A stretch of DNA of 64,000 nucleotides, from contig OZ059894.1 of NCBI GenBank assembly GCA_964057225.1, forward strand, positions 10,736,131 through 10,800,130. The letters are read 5' to 3'. The DNA comes from Auanema rhodensis (taxonomy: Eukaryota > Nematoda > Chromadorea > Rhabditida > Rhabditidae). Position 1 is the stretch's first letter. Each line of letters starts with the position of its first letter. The translations under genes were made by a program, and so were the position numbers. The notes under the pieces are model-generated. The model was given only the letters and a program-made list of their open reading frames with translations, was not told where the DNA came from and did not search any database. Shown in pieces: positions 36,801-50,074 of the stretch.

Positions 36801-37219
36801 AAGCGGAAGAGAATACAAGAGCATATTGTATCGTACACGAACAGAGCGCAGAAAATGCTGAAGGAAGAAAACGAAGAGAATACTGTTATATATAGCGCAA
36901 GAGAGCGGAATAGAAAACACAAAAAAACAGGAACATACACGATAAGAAAGAAAACTATAAAAAAACGCTAGATCATATTGTATCGTGCAGGAACAGTGAG
37001 CAGAAAATGAAAAAGGATGAATATGTTTTATAAAATTGAGCATTAGCTTGTAAACGCACGAGAATATTATCTATAGCGCAAGAGAGCGTAACAGAAAACA
37101 CAAAAAAACAGGAACATGCCCGAGAAGAAACAAAACTGTAAAAGAACGCTAGATCATACTGAATTGTACAAGAACAGAGAGCAGGAAGTGAAGAAGGATG
37201 GTTATGTTATATAAAATTG

Positions 37220-40200
37220 AGCATTAGCACGTAAGCGCACGAGAATATTATGTATAGCGCAAGAGAACTCAAAATATCAGGAAAGCGGAAGAGAATACAA
37301 GAGCATATTGTATCGTACACGAACAGAGCGCAGAAAATGCTGAAGGAAGAAAACGAAGAGAATACTGTTATATATAGCGCAAGAGAGCGGAATAGAAAAC
37401 ACAAAAAAACAGGAACATACACGATAAGAAAGAAAACTATAAAAAAACGCTAGATCATATTGTATCGTGCAGGAACAGTGAGCAGAAAATGAAAAAGGAT
37501 GAATATGTTTTATAAAATTGAGCATTAGCTTGTAAACGCACGAGAATATTATCTATAGCGCAAGAGAGCGTAACAGAAAACACAAAAAAACAGGAACATG
37601 CCCGAGAAGAAACAAAACTGTAAAAGAACGCTAGATCATACTGAATTGTACAAGAACAGAGAGCAGGAAGTGAAGAAGGATGGTTATGTTATATAAAATT
37701 GAGCATTAGCACGTAAGCGCACGAGAATATTATGTATAGCGCAAGAGAACTCAAAATATCAGGAAAGCGGAAGAGAATACAAGGGCATATTGTATCGTAG
37801 ACGAACAGAGCGCAGAAAATGCTGAAGGAAGAAAACGCAGAGAATACTGTTATATATAGCGCAAGAGAGCGGAATAGAAAACACAAAAAAACAGGAACAT
37901 ACACGATAAGAAAGAAAACTATAAAAAAACGCTAGATCATATTGTATCGTGCAGGAACAGTGAGCAGAAAATGAAAAAGGATGGATATGTTTTATAAAAT
38001 TGAGCATTAGCTTGTAAACGCACGAGAATATTATCTATAGCGCAAGAGAGCGCAAGAGAGCAGTAGAAAACACAAAACAACAAGAACATGCCCGAGAAGA
38101 AACAAAACTGTAAAAGAACGCTAGATCATACTGAATTGTATAGGAACAGAGAGCAGAAAGTGAAGAAGGATAGATATGTTTTATAAAATTGAGCATTAGC
38201 ACGTAAACGCACGAGAATATTATGTATAGCGCAAGAGAGAGCAGTAGAAAACACAACACAACAGGAACATACACGATAAGAAAGAAAACTGTAAAAGAAC
38301 GCTAGATCATACTGAATTGTACAGGAACAGAGAGCAGAAAGTGAAGAAGGATGGTTATGTTATATAAAATTGAGCATTAGCACGTAAACGCACGAGAATA
38401 TTATCTATAGCGCAAAAGAACTCAAAATATCAGGAACGCGGAAGAGAACACAAAATAACAGGAGAGTGCAATAGAATACAAGAGCATATTGTATCGTACA
38501 GGAACAGAGCGCAGAAAATGCTGAAGGATGAAAACGCAGAGAATACTGTTATGTATAGCGCAAGAGAGCGCAAGAGAGCGTAACAGAAAACACAAAAAAA
38601 CAGGAACATGCCCGAGAAGAAAGAAAACTATAAAAAAACGCTAGATCATATTGTATCGTGCAGGAACAGTGAGCAGAAAATGAAAAAGGATGGATATGTT
38701 TTATAAAATTGAGCATTAGCTTGTAAACGCACGAGAATATTATCTATAGCGCAAGAGAGCGCAAGAGAGCAGTAGAAAACACAAAACAACAAGAACATGC
38801 CCGAGAAGAAACAAAACTGTAAAAGAACGCTAGATCATACTGAATTGTATAGGAACAGAGAGCAGAAAGTGAAGAAGGATAGATATGTTTTATAAAATTG
38901 AGCATTAGCACGTAAACGCACGAGAATATTATGTATAGCGCAAGAGAGAGCAGTAGAAAACACAAAACAACAGGAACATACACGATAAGAAAGAAAACTG
39001 TAAAAGAACGCTAGATCATACTGAATTGTACAGGAACAGAGAGCAGAAAGTGAAGAAGGATGGTTATGTTATATAAAATTGAGCATTAGCACGTAAACGC
39101 ACGAGAATATTATCTATAGCGCAAAAGAACTCAAAATATCAGGAACGCGGAAGAGAACACAAAATAACAGGAGAGTGCAATAGAATACAAGAGCATATTG
39201 TATCGTACAGGAACAGAGCGCAGAAAATGCTGAAGGATGAAAACGCAGAGAATACTGTTATGTATAGCGCAAGAGAGCGCAAGAGAGCGTAACAGAAAAC
39301 GCAAAAAAACAGGAACATGCCCGAGAAGAAACAAAACTGTAAAAGAACGCTAGATCATACTGAATTGTACAGGAACAGAGTGCAGAAAGTGAAGAAGGAT
39401 AGATATGTTTTATAAAATTGAGCATTAGCACGTAAACGCACGAGAATATTATGCATAGCGCAAGAGAACTCAAAATATCAGGAAAGCGGAAGAGAATACA
39501 AGAGCATATTGTATCGTACACGAACAGAGCGCAGAAAATGCTGAAGGAAGAAAACGAAGAGAATACTGTTATATATAGCGCAAGAGAGCGGAATAGAAAA
39601 CACAAAAAAACAGGAACATACACGATAAGAAAGAAAACTATAAAAAAACGCTAGATCATATTGTATCGTGCAGGAACAGTGAGCAGAAAATGAAAAAGGA
39701 TGAATATGTTTTATAAAATTGAGCATTAGCTTGTAAACGCACGAGAATATTATCTATAGCGCAAGAGAGCGTAACAGAAAACACAAAAAAACAGGAACAT
39801 GCCCGAGAAGAAACAAAACTGTAAAAGAACGCTAGATCATACTGAATTGTACAAGAACAGAGAGCAGGAAGTGAAGAAGGATGGTTATGTTATATAAAAT
39901 TGAGCATTAGCACGTAAGCGCACGAGAATATTATGTATAGCGCAAGAGAACTCAAAATATCAGGAAAGCGGAAGAGAATACAAGGGCATATTGTATCGTA
40001 GACGAACAGAGCGCAGAAAATGCTGAAGGAAGAAAACGCAGAGAATACTGTTATATATAGCGCAAGAGAGCGGAATAGAAAACACAAAAAAACAGGAACA
40101 TACACGATAAGAAAGAAAACTATAAAAAAACGCTAGATCATATTGTATCGTGCAGGAACAGTGAGCAGAAAATGAAAAAGGATGGATATGTTTTATAAAA

Positions 40201-41622
40201 TTGAGCATTAGCTTGTAAACGCACGAGAATATTATCTATAGCGCAAGAGAGCGCAAGAGAGCAGTAGAAAACACAAAACAACAAGAACATGCCCGAGAAG
40301 AAACAAAACTGTAAAAGAACGCTAGATCATACTGAATTGTATAGGAACAGAGAGCAGAAAGTGAAGAAGGATAGATATGTTTTATAAAATTGAGCATTAG
40401 CACGTAAACGCACGAGAATATTATGTATAGCGCAAGAGAGAGCAGTAGAAAACACAACACAACAGGAACATACACGATAAGAAAGAAAACTGTAAAAGAA
40501 CGCTAGATCATACTGAATTGTACAGGAACAGAGAGCAGAAAGTGAAGAAGGATGGTTATGTTATATAAAATTGAGCATTAGCACGTAAACGCACGAGAAT
40601 ATTATCTATAGCGCAAAAGAACTCAAAATATCAGGAACGCGGAAGAGAACACAAAATAACAGGAGAGTGCAATAGAATACAAGAGCATATTGTATCGTAC
40701 AGGAACAGAGCGCAGAAAATGCTGAAGGATGAAAACGCAGAGAATACTGTTATGTATAGCGCAAGAGAGCGCAAGAGAGCGCAACAGAAAACACAAAAAA
40801 ACAGGAACATGCCCGAGAAGAAAGAAAACTATAAAAAAACGCTAGATCATATTGTATCGTGCAGGAACAGTGAGCAGAAAATGAAAAAGGATGGATATGT
40901 TTTATAAAATTGAGCATTAGCTTGTAAACGCACGAGAATATTATCTATAGCGCAAGAGAGCGCAAGAGAGCAGTAGAAAACACAAAACAACAAGAACATG
41001 CCCGAGAAGAAACAAAACTGTAAAAGAACGCTAGATCATACTGAATTGTATAGGAACAGAGAGCAGAAAGTGAAGAAGGATAGATATGTTTTATAAAATT
41101 GAGCATTAGCACGTAAACGCACGAGAATATTATGTATAGCGCAAGAGAGAGCAGTAGAAAACACAAAACAACAGGAACATACACGATAAGAAAGAAAACT
41201 GTAAAAGAACGCTAGATCATACTGAATTGTACAGGAACAGAGAGCAGAAAGTGAAGAAGGATGGTTATGTTATATAAAATTGAGCATTAGCACGTAAACG
41301 CACGAGAATATTATCTATAGCGCAAAAGAACTCAAAATATCAGGAACGCGGAAGAGAACACAAAATAACAGGAGAGTGCAATAGAATACAAGAGCATATT
41401 GTATCGTACAGGAACAGAGCGCAGAAAATGCTGAAGGATGAAAACGCAGAGAATACTGTTATGTATAGCGCAAGAGAGCGCAAGAGAGCGCAACAGAAAA
41501 CACAAAAAAACAGGAACATGCCCGAGAAGAAACAAAACTGTAAAAGAACGCTAGATCATACTGAATTGTACAGGAACAGAGAGCAGAAAGTGAAGAAGGA
41601 TGGATATGTTTTATAAAATTGA
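37220..41622. repeat. two tandem copies of a 2201-bp higher-order unit
   Basis: Monomer spacing 181, 301 and 181 wraps into 303-188-179-342-188-179-341-300 and then recurs 2201 bp later. Open frames at 37689, 37759, 38035, 38744 and 39131 recur at 39890, 39960, 40236, 40945 and 41332, identical or nearly so. Each copy contains a 709-bp subrepeat twice (starts near 38005/38714 and 40206/40915). Confidence 0.85.
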
Positions 41623-44600
41623 GCATTAGCACGTAAACGCACGAGAATAATATGTATAGCGCAAGAGAACTCAAAATATCAGGAAAGCGGAAGAGAATAC
41701 AAGAGCATATTGTATCGTACACGAACAGAGCGCAGAAAATGCTGAAGGAAGAAAACGCAGAGAATACTGTTATATATAGCGCAAGAGAGCGCAAGAGAGC
41801 GCAACAGAAAACACAAAAAAACAGGAACATGCCCGAGAAGAAACAAAACTGTAAAAGAACGCTAGATCATACTGAATTGTATAGGAACAGAGAGCAGAAA
41901 GTGAAGAAGGATGGATATGTTTTATAAAATTGAGCATTAGCACGTAAACGCACGAGAATATTATGTATAGCGCAAGAGAGAGCAGTAGAAAACACAAAAC
42001 AACAGGAACATACACGATAAGAAAGAAAACTATAAAAAAACGCTAGATCATATTGTATCGTGCAGGAACAGTGAGCAGAAAATGAAAAAGGATGGATATG
42101 TTTTATAAAATTGAGCATTAGCACGTAAACGCACGAGAATATTATGTATAGCGCAAGAGAACTCAAAATATCAGGAAAGCGGAAGAGAATACAAGAGCAT
42201 ATTGTATCGTACACGAACAGAGCGCAGAAAATGCTGAAGGAAGAAAACGCAGAGAATACTGTTATATATAGCGCAAGAGAGCGGAATAGAAAACACAAAA
42301 AAACAGGAACATACACGATAAGAAAGAAAACTATAAAAAAACGCTAGATCGTATTGTATCGTGCAGGAACACAGAGCAGAAAGTGAAGAAGGATAGATAT
42401 GTTTTATAAAATTGAGCATTAGCACGTAAACGCACGAGAATATTATGTATAGCGCAAGAGAACTCAAAATATCAGGAAAGCGGAAGAGAATACAAGAGCA
42501 TATTGTATCGTACACGAACAGAGCGCAGAAAATGCTGAAGGAAGAAAACGCAGAGAATACTGTTATATATAGCGCAAGAGAGCGGAATAGAAAACACAAA
42601 AAAACAGGAACATGCCCGAGAAGAAACAAAACTGTAAAAGAACGCTAGATCATACTGAATTGTACAGGAACAGAGAGCAGAAAGTGAAAAAGGATGGATA
42701 TGTTTTATAAAATTGAGCATTAGCTTGTAAACGCACGAGAATATTATCTATAGCGCAAGAGAGCGTAACAGAAAACACAAAAAAACAGGAACATGCCCGA
42801 GAAGAAACAAAACTGTAAAAGAACGCTAGATCATACTGAATTGTACAGGAACAGAGAGCAGAAAGTGAAGAAGGATGGATATGTTTTATAAAATTGAGCA
42901 TTAGCACGTAAACGCACGAGAATATTATGTATAGCGCAAGAGAGAGCAGTAGAAAACACAAAACAACAGGTACATACACGATAAGAAAGAAAACTATAAA
43001 AAAAAGCTAGATCATACTGAATTGTACAAGAACAGAGAGCAGGAAGTGAAGAAGGATGGTTATGTTATATAAAATTGAGCATTAGCACGTAAAGGCACGA
43101 GAATATTATGTATAGCGCAAGAGAACTCAAAATATCAGGAAAGCGGAAGAGAATACAAGAGCATATTGTATCGTACACGAACAGAGCGCAGAAAATGCTG
43201 AAGGAAGAAAACGCAGAGAATACTGTTATATATAGCGCAAGAGAGCGGAATAGAAAACACAAAAAAACAGGAACATACACGATAAGAAAGAAAACTATAA
43301 AAAAACGCTAGATCGTATTGTATCGTGCAGGAACACAGAGCAGAAAGTGAAGAAGGATAGATATGTTTTATAAAATTGAGCATTAGCACGTAAACGCACG
43401 AGAATATTATGCATAGCGCAAGAGAATACAGAATAACAGGAGAGCGCAAGAGAATACAAGAGCATATTGTATCGTACACGAACAGAGCGCAGAAAATGCT
43501 GAAGGATGAAAACGCAGAGAATACTGTTATGTATAGCGCAAGAGAGAGCAGTAGAAAACACAAAACAACAGGAACATACACGATAAGAAAGAAAACTATA
43601 AAAAAACGCTAGATCATATTGTATCGTGCAGGAACAGTGAGCAGAAAATGAAAAAGGATGGATATGTTTTATAAAATTGAGCATTAGCACGTAAACGCAC
43701 GAGAATATTATGTATAGCGCAAGAGAACTCAAAATATCAGGAAAGCGGAAGAGAATACAAGAGCATATTGTATCGTACACGAACAGAGCGCAGAAAATGC
43801 TGAAGGATGAAAACGCAGAGAATACTGTTATATATAGCGCAAGAGAGCGCAAGAGAGCGCAACAGAAAACACAAAAAAACAGGAACATGCCCGAGAAGAA
43901 ACAAAACTGTAAAAGAACGCTAGATCATACTGAATTGTATAGGAACAGAGAGCAGAAAGTGAAGAAGGATGGATATGTTTTATAAAATTGAGCATTAGCA
44001 CGTAAACGCACGAGAATATTATGTATAGCGCAAGAGAGAGCAGTAGAAAACACAAAACAACAGGAACATACACGATAAGAAAGAAAACTATAAAAAAACG
44101 CTAGATCATATTGTATCGTGCAGGAACAGTGAGCAGAAAATGAAAAAGGATGGATATGTTTTATAAAATTGAGCATTAGCACGTAAACGCACGAGAATAT
44201 TATGTATAGCGCAAGAGAACTCAAAATATCAGGAAAGCGGAAGAGAATACAAGAGCATATTGTATCGTACACGAACAGAGCGCAGAAAATGCTGAAGGAA
44301 GAAAACGCAGAGAATACTGTTATATATAGCGCAAGAGAGCGGAATAGAAAACACAAAAAAACAGGAACATACACGATAAGAAAGAAAACTATAAAAAAAC
44401 GCTAGATCGTATTGTATCGTGCAGGAACACAGAGCAGAAAGTGAAGAAGGATAGATATGTTTTATAAAATTGAGCATTAGCACGTAAACGCACGAGAATA
44501 TTATGTATAGCGCAAGAGAACTCAAAATATCAGGAAAGCGGAAGAGAATACAAGAGCATATTGTATCGTACACGAACAGAGCGCAGAAAATGCTGAAGGA

Positions 44601-46050
44601 AGAAAACGCAGAGAATACTGTTATATATAGCGCAAGAGAGCGGAATAGAAAACACAAAAAAACAGGAACATGCCCGAGAAGAAACAAAACTGTAAAAGAA
44701 CGCTAGATCATACTGAATTGTACAGGAACAGAGAGCAGAAAGTGAAAAAGGATGGATATGTTTTATAAAATTGAGCATTAGCTTGTAAACGCACGAGAAT
44801 ATTATCTATAGCGCAAGAGAGCGTAACAGAAAACACAAAAAAACAGGAACATGCCCGAGAAGAAACAAAACTGTAAAAGAACGCTAGATCATACTGAATT
44901 GTACAGGAACAGAGAGCAGAAAGTGAAGAAGGATGGATATGTTTTATAAAATTGAGCATTAGCACGTAAACGCACGAGAATATTATGTATAGCGCAAGAG
45001 AGAGCAGTAGAAAACACAAAACAACAGGTACATACACGATAAGAAAGAAAACTATAAAAAAAAGCTAGATCATACTGAATTGTACAAGAACAGAGAGCAG
45101 GAAGTGAAGAAGGATGGTTATGTTATATAAAATTGAGCATTAGCACGTAAAGGCACGAGAATATTATGTATAGCGCAAGAGAACTCAAAATATCAGGAAA
45201 GCGGAAGAGAATACAAGAGCATATTGTATCGTACACGAACAGAGCGCAGAAAATGCTGAAGGAAGAAAACGCAGAGAATACTGTTATATATAGCGCAAGA
45301 GAGCGGAATAGAAAACACAAAAAAACAGGAACATACACGATAAGAAAGAAAACTATAAAAAAACGCTAGATCGTATTGTATCGTGCAGGAACACAGAGCA
45401 GAAAGTGAAGAAGGATAGATATGTTTTATAAAATTGAGCATTAGCACGTAAACGCACGAGAATATTATGCATAGCGCAAGAGAATACAGAATAACAGGAG
45501 AGCGCAAGAGAATACAAGAGCATATTGTATCGTACACGAACAGAGCGCAGAAAATGCTGAAGGATGAAAACGCAGAGAATACTGTTATGTATAGCGCAAG
45601 AGAGAGCAGTAGAAAACACAAAACAACAGGAACATACACGATAAGAAAGAAAACTATAAAAAAACGCTAGATCATATTGTATCGTGCAGGAACAGTGAGC
45701 AGAAAATGAAAAAGGATGGATATGTTTTATAAAATTGAGCATTAGCACGTAAACGCACGAGAATATTATGTATAGCGCAAGAGAACTCAAAATATCAGGA
45801 AAGCGGAAGAGAATACAAGAGCATATTGTATCGTACACGAACAGAGCGCAGAAAATGCTGAAGGATGAAAACGCAGAGAATACTGTTATATATAGCGCAA
45901 GAGAGCGCAAGAGAGCGCAACAGAAAACACAAAAAAACAGGAACATGCCCGAGAAGAAACAAAACTGTAAAAGAACGCTAGATCATACTGAATTGTATAG
46001 GAACAGAGAGCAGAAAGTGAAGAAGGATGGATATGTTTTATAAAATTGAG
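41623..46050. repeat. two tandem copies of a 2058-bp higher-order unit
   Basis: The monomer series 311-181-301-300-182-181-301-301 recurs with an offset of 2058 bp. Open frames at 41867, 42171, 42650, 43065, 43135 and 43295 recur with identical translations at 43925, 44229, 44708, 45123, 45193 and 45353. Near-identity implies very recent duplication or gene conversion. Confidence 0.85.
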
Positions 46051-48352
46051 CATTAGCACGTAAACGCACGAGAATATTATGTATAGCGCAAGAGAACTCA
46101 AAATATCAGGAAAGCGGAAGAGAATACAAGAGCATATTGTATCGTACACGAACAGAGCGCAGAAAATGCTGAAGGAAGAAAACGCAGAGAATACTGTTAT
46201 ATATAGCGCAAGAGAGCGCAAGAGAGCGCAACAGAAAACACAAAAAAACAGGAACATGCCCGAGAAGAAACAAAACTGTAAAAGAACGCTAGATCATACT
46301 GAATTGTATAGGAACAGAGAGCAGAAAGTGAAGAAGGATGGATATGTTTTATAAAATTGAGCATTAGCACGTAAACGCACGAGAATATTATGTATAGCGC
46401 AAGAGAGAGCAGTAGAAAACACAAAACAACAGGAACATACACGATAAGAAAGAAAACTATAAAAAAACGCTAGATCATATTGTATCGTGCAGGAACAGTG
46501 AGCAGAAAATGAAAAAGGATGGATATGTTTTATAAAATTGAGCATTAGCACGTAAACGCACGAGAATATTATGTATAGCGCAAGAGAACTCAAAATATCA
46601 GGAAAGCGGAAGAGAATACAAGAGCATATTGTATCGTACACGAACAGAGCGCAGAAAATGCTGAAGGAAGAAAACGCAGAGAATACTGTTATATATAGCG
46701 CAAGAGAGCGGAATAGAAAACACAAAAAAACAGGAACATGCCCGAGAAGAAACAAAACTGTAAAAGAACGCTAGATCATACTGAATTGTACAGGAACAGA
46801 GAGCAGAAAGTGAAGAAGGATGGATATGTTTTATAAAATTGAGCATTAGCACGTAAACGCACGAGAATATTATGTATAGCGCAAGAGAGAGCAGTAGAAA
46901 ACACAAAACAACAGGTACATACACGATAAGAAAGAAAACTATAAAAAAAAGCTAGATCATACTGAATTGTACAAGAACAGAGAGCAGGAAGTGAAGAAGG
47001 ATGGTTATGTTATATAAAATTGAGCATTAGCACGTAAAGGCACGAGAATATTATGTATAGCGCAAGAGAACTCAAAATATCAGGAAAGCGGAAGAGAATA
47101 CAAGAGCATATTGTATCGTACACGAACAGAGCGCAGAAAATGCTGAAGGAAGAAAACGCAGAGAATACTGTTATATATAGCGCAAGAGAGCGGAATAGAA
47201 AACACAAAAAAACAGGAACATACACGATAAGAAAGAAAACTATAAAAAAACGCTAGATCGTATTGTATCGTGCAGGAACAGTGAGCAGAAAATGAAAAAG
47301 GATGGATATGTTTTATAAAATTGAGCATTAGCACGTAAACGCACGAGAATATTATGTATAGCGCAAGAGAACTCAAAATATCAGGAAAGCGGAAGAGAAC
47401 ACAAAATAACAGGAGAGTGCAATAGAATACAAGAGCATATTGTATCGTACAGGAACAGAGCGCAGAAAATGCTGAAGGATGAAAACGCAGAGAATACTGT
47501 TATGTATAGCGCAAGAGAGCGCAACAGAAAACACAAAAAAAAACAGGAATATGCCCGAGAAGAAAGAAAACCATAAAAAAAACGCTAGATCATACATGAG
47601 AATACTATTTAGTATAGCGGAAGAGAGCGCAACAGAAAACACAAAAAAAACAGGAACATGCCCGAGAAGAAACAAAACTGTAAAAGAACGCAAGAGTATA
47701 TTGTATCGTACATCAAAAGAGAGGAGAAGAAAGAGCAGAAGGATGGTTAAGTTATATAAAAGTGAAAATAAGAATGTAAACGCAGGAGAATACCATGATG
47801 TTTAGCGTAATAAAAACAACAAACTACAGGAACATTAAAGAGAAGAGACAAAACTATAAAAGAATACAAAAGAATACAAGTGTATGTAGTATCTCAAAAG
47901 AAAGTGTAGTAGCATGGACACGTTAATTAAAAGTTAAAAGAAGAACACAAACGCACGATAATACCATGATGTGCAAGAGAGTGCAAGAGACCAGAGAGAA
48001 AACAAAACTGCAGGAGAGCGCAAGAGAATACAAGAGCATATTGTATCGTGCAGGAACAGTGAGCAGAAAATGAAAAAGGATGGATATGTTTTATAAAAAT
48101 GAGCATAAGCACGTATACGAACGAGAATATTATGTATAGCGCAAGAGAGTGCAAGAGAGCGCAACAGAAAACACAAAAAAAAACAGGAACATGCGCGAGA
48201 AGAAACAAAACAGTAAAAGAACGCAAGAGTATATTATGTATAGTGCAGAGAAAACAAAACTTCAGAAGAGCGCAAGAGAATACAAGAGCATATTGTATCG
48301 TACAGGAACAGAAAGCAGAAGAGAATGCTAAAAAAATATGGCATTGCACAGA

Positions 48353-48735
48353 AAAAAATACAATTAAACGAGTACATTTCTTTGTTTTTTGTTTATAAGT
48401 GGCATACTGCCGCTTTATTATTCATTATCTAGTACGAATTTTTCATTTATTCCATAGCGATAGTTATGTATACTATAACTTACTTGAGATTTTTCAAGTG
48501 TATGATTCTGTGTATGATTTATTTCCTTTCGTTTTTCAAAAGCTCGATGCGGAAATGATTTTGTAGACAATGATGATTTTTAGTGGGTAGTAACTGTAGT
48601 TTTCAAAAGTTATAAAAGAATTAGTATAACATAAGATGCTGCAATTGTATTTAAATTATCATAATTCGAGCATATTTATCAGAAATGGTTGTTAGAATCA
48701 TGATTTTATTTATTTAACAAATTTCTCAGACGGAG
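48353..48735. other. intergenic, right flank of the array
   Basis: AT-rich unique sequence between the array edge and the 3' end of the small Cys-rich gene. Nothing else recognised. Confidence 0.5.
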
Positions 48736-49078
48736 TCATAGTTCAAAGCAATCCATGCATTGGGCTCCTCTCCAACTCAAGCAATCTCTACATCTTCGCA
48801 AGAAGCTCTGAAGAATGTTTAAGATTTCGGAAAAAATTAAATCAAATTACTTGGCCTTTTATAGCATCACAGTACCAATGACATTCCGCCATCCAATCTT
48901 TACATAAAGTTTGAAAACACTGTTTAATCATATTATCCAACTGAATATTTGATTCAAAACATATTTTTAAGAATTAATTTACCTCGGAAACTGCTTTAAC
49001 TCCAGTTGGTGGTATGTTGTAGCTATTACCATATATTATACAAGCACTAATAAAAATTACAATGCTATAGCGAAACAT
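48736..49078 (-). CDS. small secreted cysteine-rich protein (85 aa)
   Basis: Three exons on the minus strand: 48983-49078, 48851-48940 and 48736-48807, with introns of 42 and 43 nt and matching phases. The product starts MFRYSIVIFISACIIYGNS, a probable signal peptide. The mature part (about 20-85) has eight cysteines at 40, 45, 52, 56, 68, 71, 79 and 82 (two CxxC pairs at the C-terminus), which suggests four disulphides. The second exon alone would read into an in-frame TGA a few codons past a GTAATT donor; splicing there extends the Cys pattern, which supports the three-exon model. I do not recognise the family. Such small disulphide-rich secreted proteins include saposin-like, defence and signalling peptides in nematodes, but no function can be assigned. 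Confidence 0.7.
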
Positions 49079-49473
49079 CACGAGAATAATAATGATAGAA
49101 ATGGGGTGGATAAATATGTATATTCTTCATATTAATTGCCTATCAGTCATTTGTCCTTTAGGCGTTCATCGGAAAAGAGACAACGGATATTTCTGATTTG
49201 ATCATGAATGATATGCCGTCACAAGGATTGCGATGTGATACTGTTCGTCCGGTTTAGTCAAATATAAGACATCATATAGTATAATATTTCAAAACTCGTA
49301 TTGCCACAGTTTACATGTATGTTATATAAAATTTTTCTCATTGATATATTTAATGTAAACAGTCAAGCACATCTTTCTACGATTTCTAAATATCTAAGTT
49401 GATGAACAATTTTATCTAAAAATATGATCATAGCAACTTAAAAATCGAAGTCTTGAATACTAATGATTTCTAT
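49079..49473. other. intergenic between two minus-strand genes
   Basis: AT-rich. It holds the promoter region of the Cys-rich peptide gene and the 3' flank of the next gene. The 395-bp gap gives no evidence of an operon. Confidence 0.5.
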
Positions 49474-50074
49474 TTAGTGTCCTCCAACTTCGACCTCTCC
49501 CTCCTTCTTCAATGGGTTATACTTATTGAAGTATTCCTTATCAGCGTTCTTCTGTCTGATTCCGTACCAATGTTCAACCTAACGTAAGGAAATTTAAGAT
49601 CAATATTAAAATGTTAACTAGCTACCTCGTGATGATGATGATTCTCATAACCCTGAGCATATTGAATATGATGACGTGGCTTAACTGAAAATAGTTATTA
49701 ATTTCAAAATAATATTCAGGAGAAGCAGCTTACGAGGAAGGACAAACTTATAAACTCCGTAGAGAATTACTCCAGAGTAGATATAAAAACGGAAAACAGG
49801 AAGAAATTTCCAGCAATGACGCCATGACCACATACGGATCTAAAATTTCATATTTGAAAAACTAAATCTTTGATAACTCACATATTCTTGTGCAGTCCAT
49901 GGTCTAGCCATCATTCTTGGATGAAGTTCAGAAGCTGGAACTGGAGCATTAGTAGCAGCTACAGCCTATAAATTACTTATCACACAGCATTTTAAATAAA
50001 AAATAAACCTTAGCAGCTCCGCAAGCGGTTTCAGCGGTCCATTTAGCTGCTCCAAAAACCTTCGCGACTACCAT
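49474..50074 (-). CDS. 139-aa single-pass membrane protein, possibly mitochondrial
   Basis: Five exons: 50009-50074, 49882-49965, 49734-49839, 49626-49684 and 49474-49578, all phases consistent. The ATG at 50074 lies 6 nt after an unpaired TTGTAG acceptor, a likely trans-splice site. The N-terminal 40 residues are Ala-rich and weakly basic. One hydrophobic segment (about 61-85, FLPVFRFYIYSGVILYGVYKF) follows a Trp-rich stretch (MWSWRHCW). The C-terminal half is charged, with a His run (NHHHHEVEHWYG). Size, topology and aromatic/His-rich tail resemble accessory subunits of mitochondrial respiratory or ATP synthase complexes, but I recognise no named family, so this role is inference. It is divergently arranged with the CNRIP1-like gene, sharing a 645-bp upstream region. 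Confidence 0.8.

Larger units (their letters stand above)
33896..48352. repeat. 14.5-kb satellite-like array with higher-order repeats
   Basis: About 54 monomer starts can be counted by the word gagcattagc between 34076 and 48100. Spacing falls into two main classes: short monomers of 179-192 bp and long ones of about 299-312 bp, with a 341-bp variant. Long monomers appear to be the short form plus an extra segment containing the gaatacaagagcatattgtatcgtac and gaaaatgctgaagga words. Higher-order periods of about 482, 709, 2201 and 2058 bp are superimposed. The plus strand is strongly A/G-rich. Copies at the edges (33.9-34.3 kb and 47.4-48.35 kb) are more diverged, as is typical of satellites. 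Many open frames of 60-197 codons occur on both strands, repeated with the array; I treat them as by-products. Confidence 0.95.

Noticed and set aside
43295-45946. 197-codon open frames (two identical copies) and many 60-150 codon frames in the array
   Set aside because: They recur with the satellite period on both strands and overlap each other, so they are by-products of composition and repetition.
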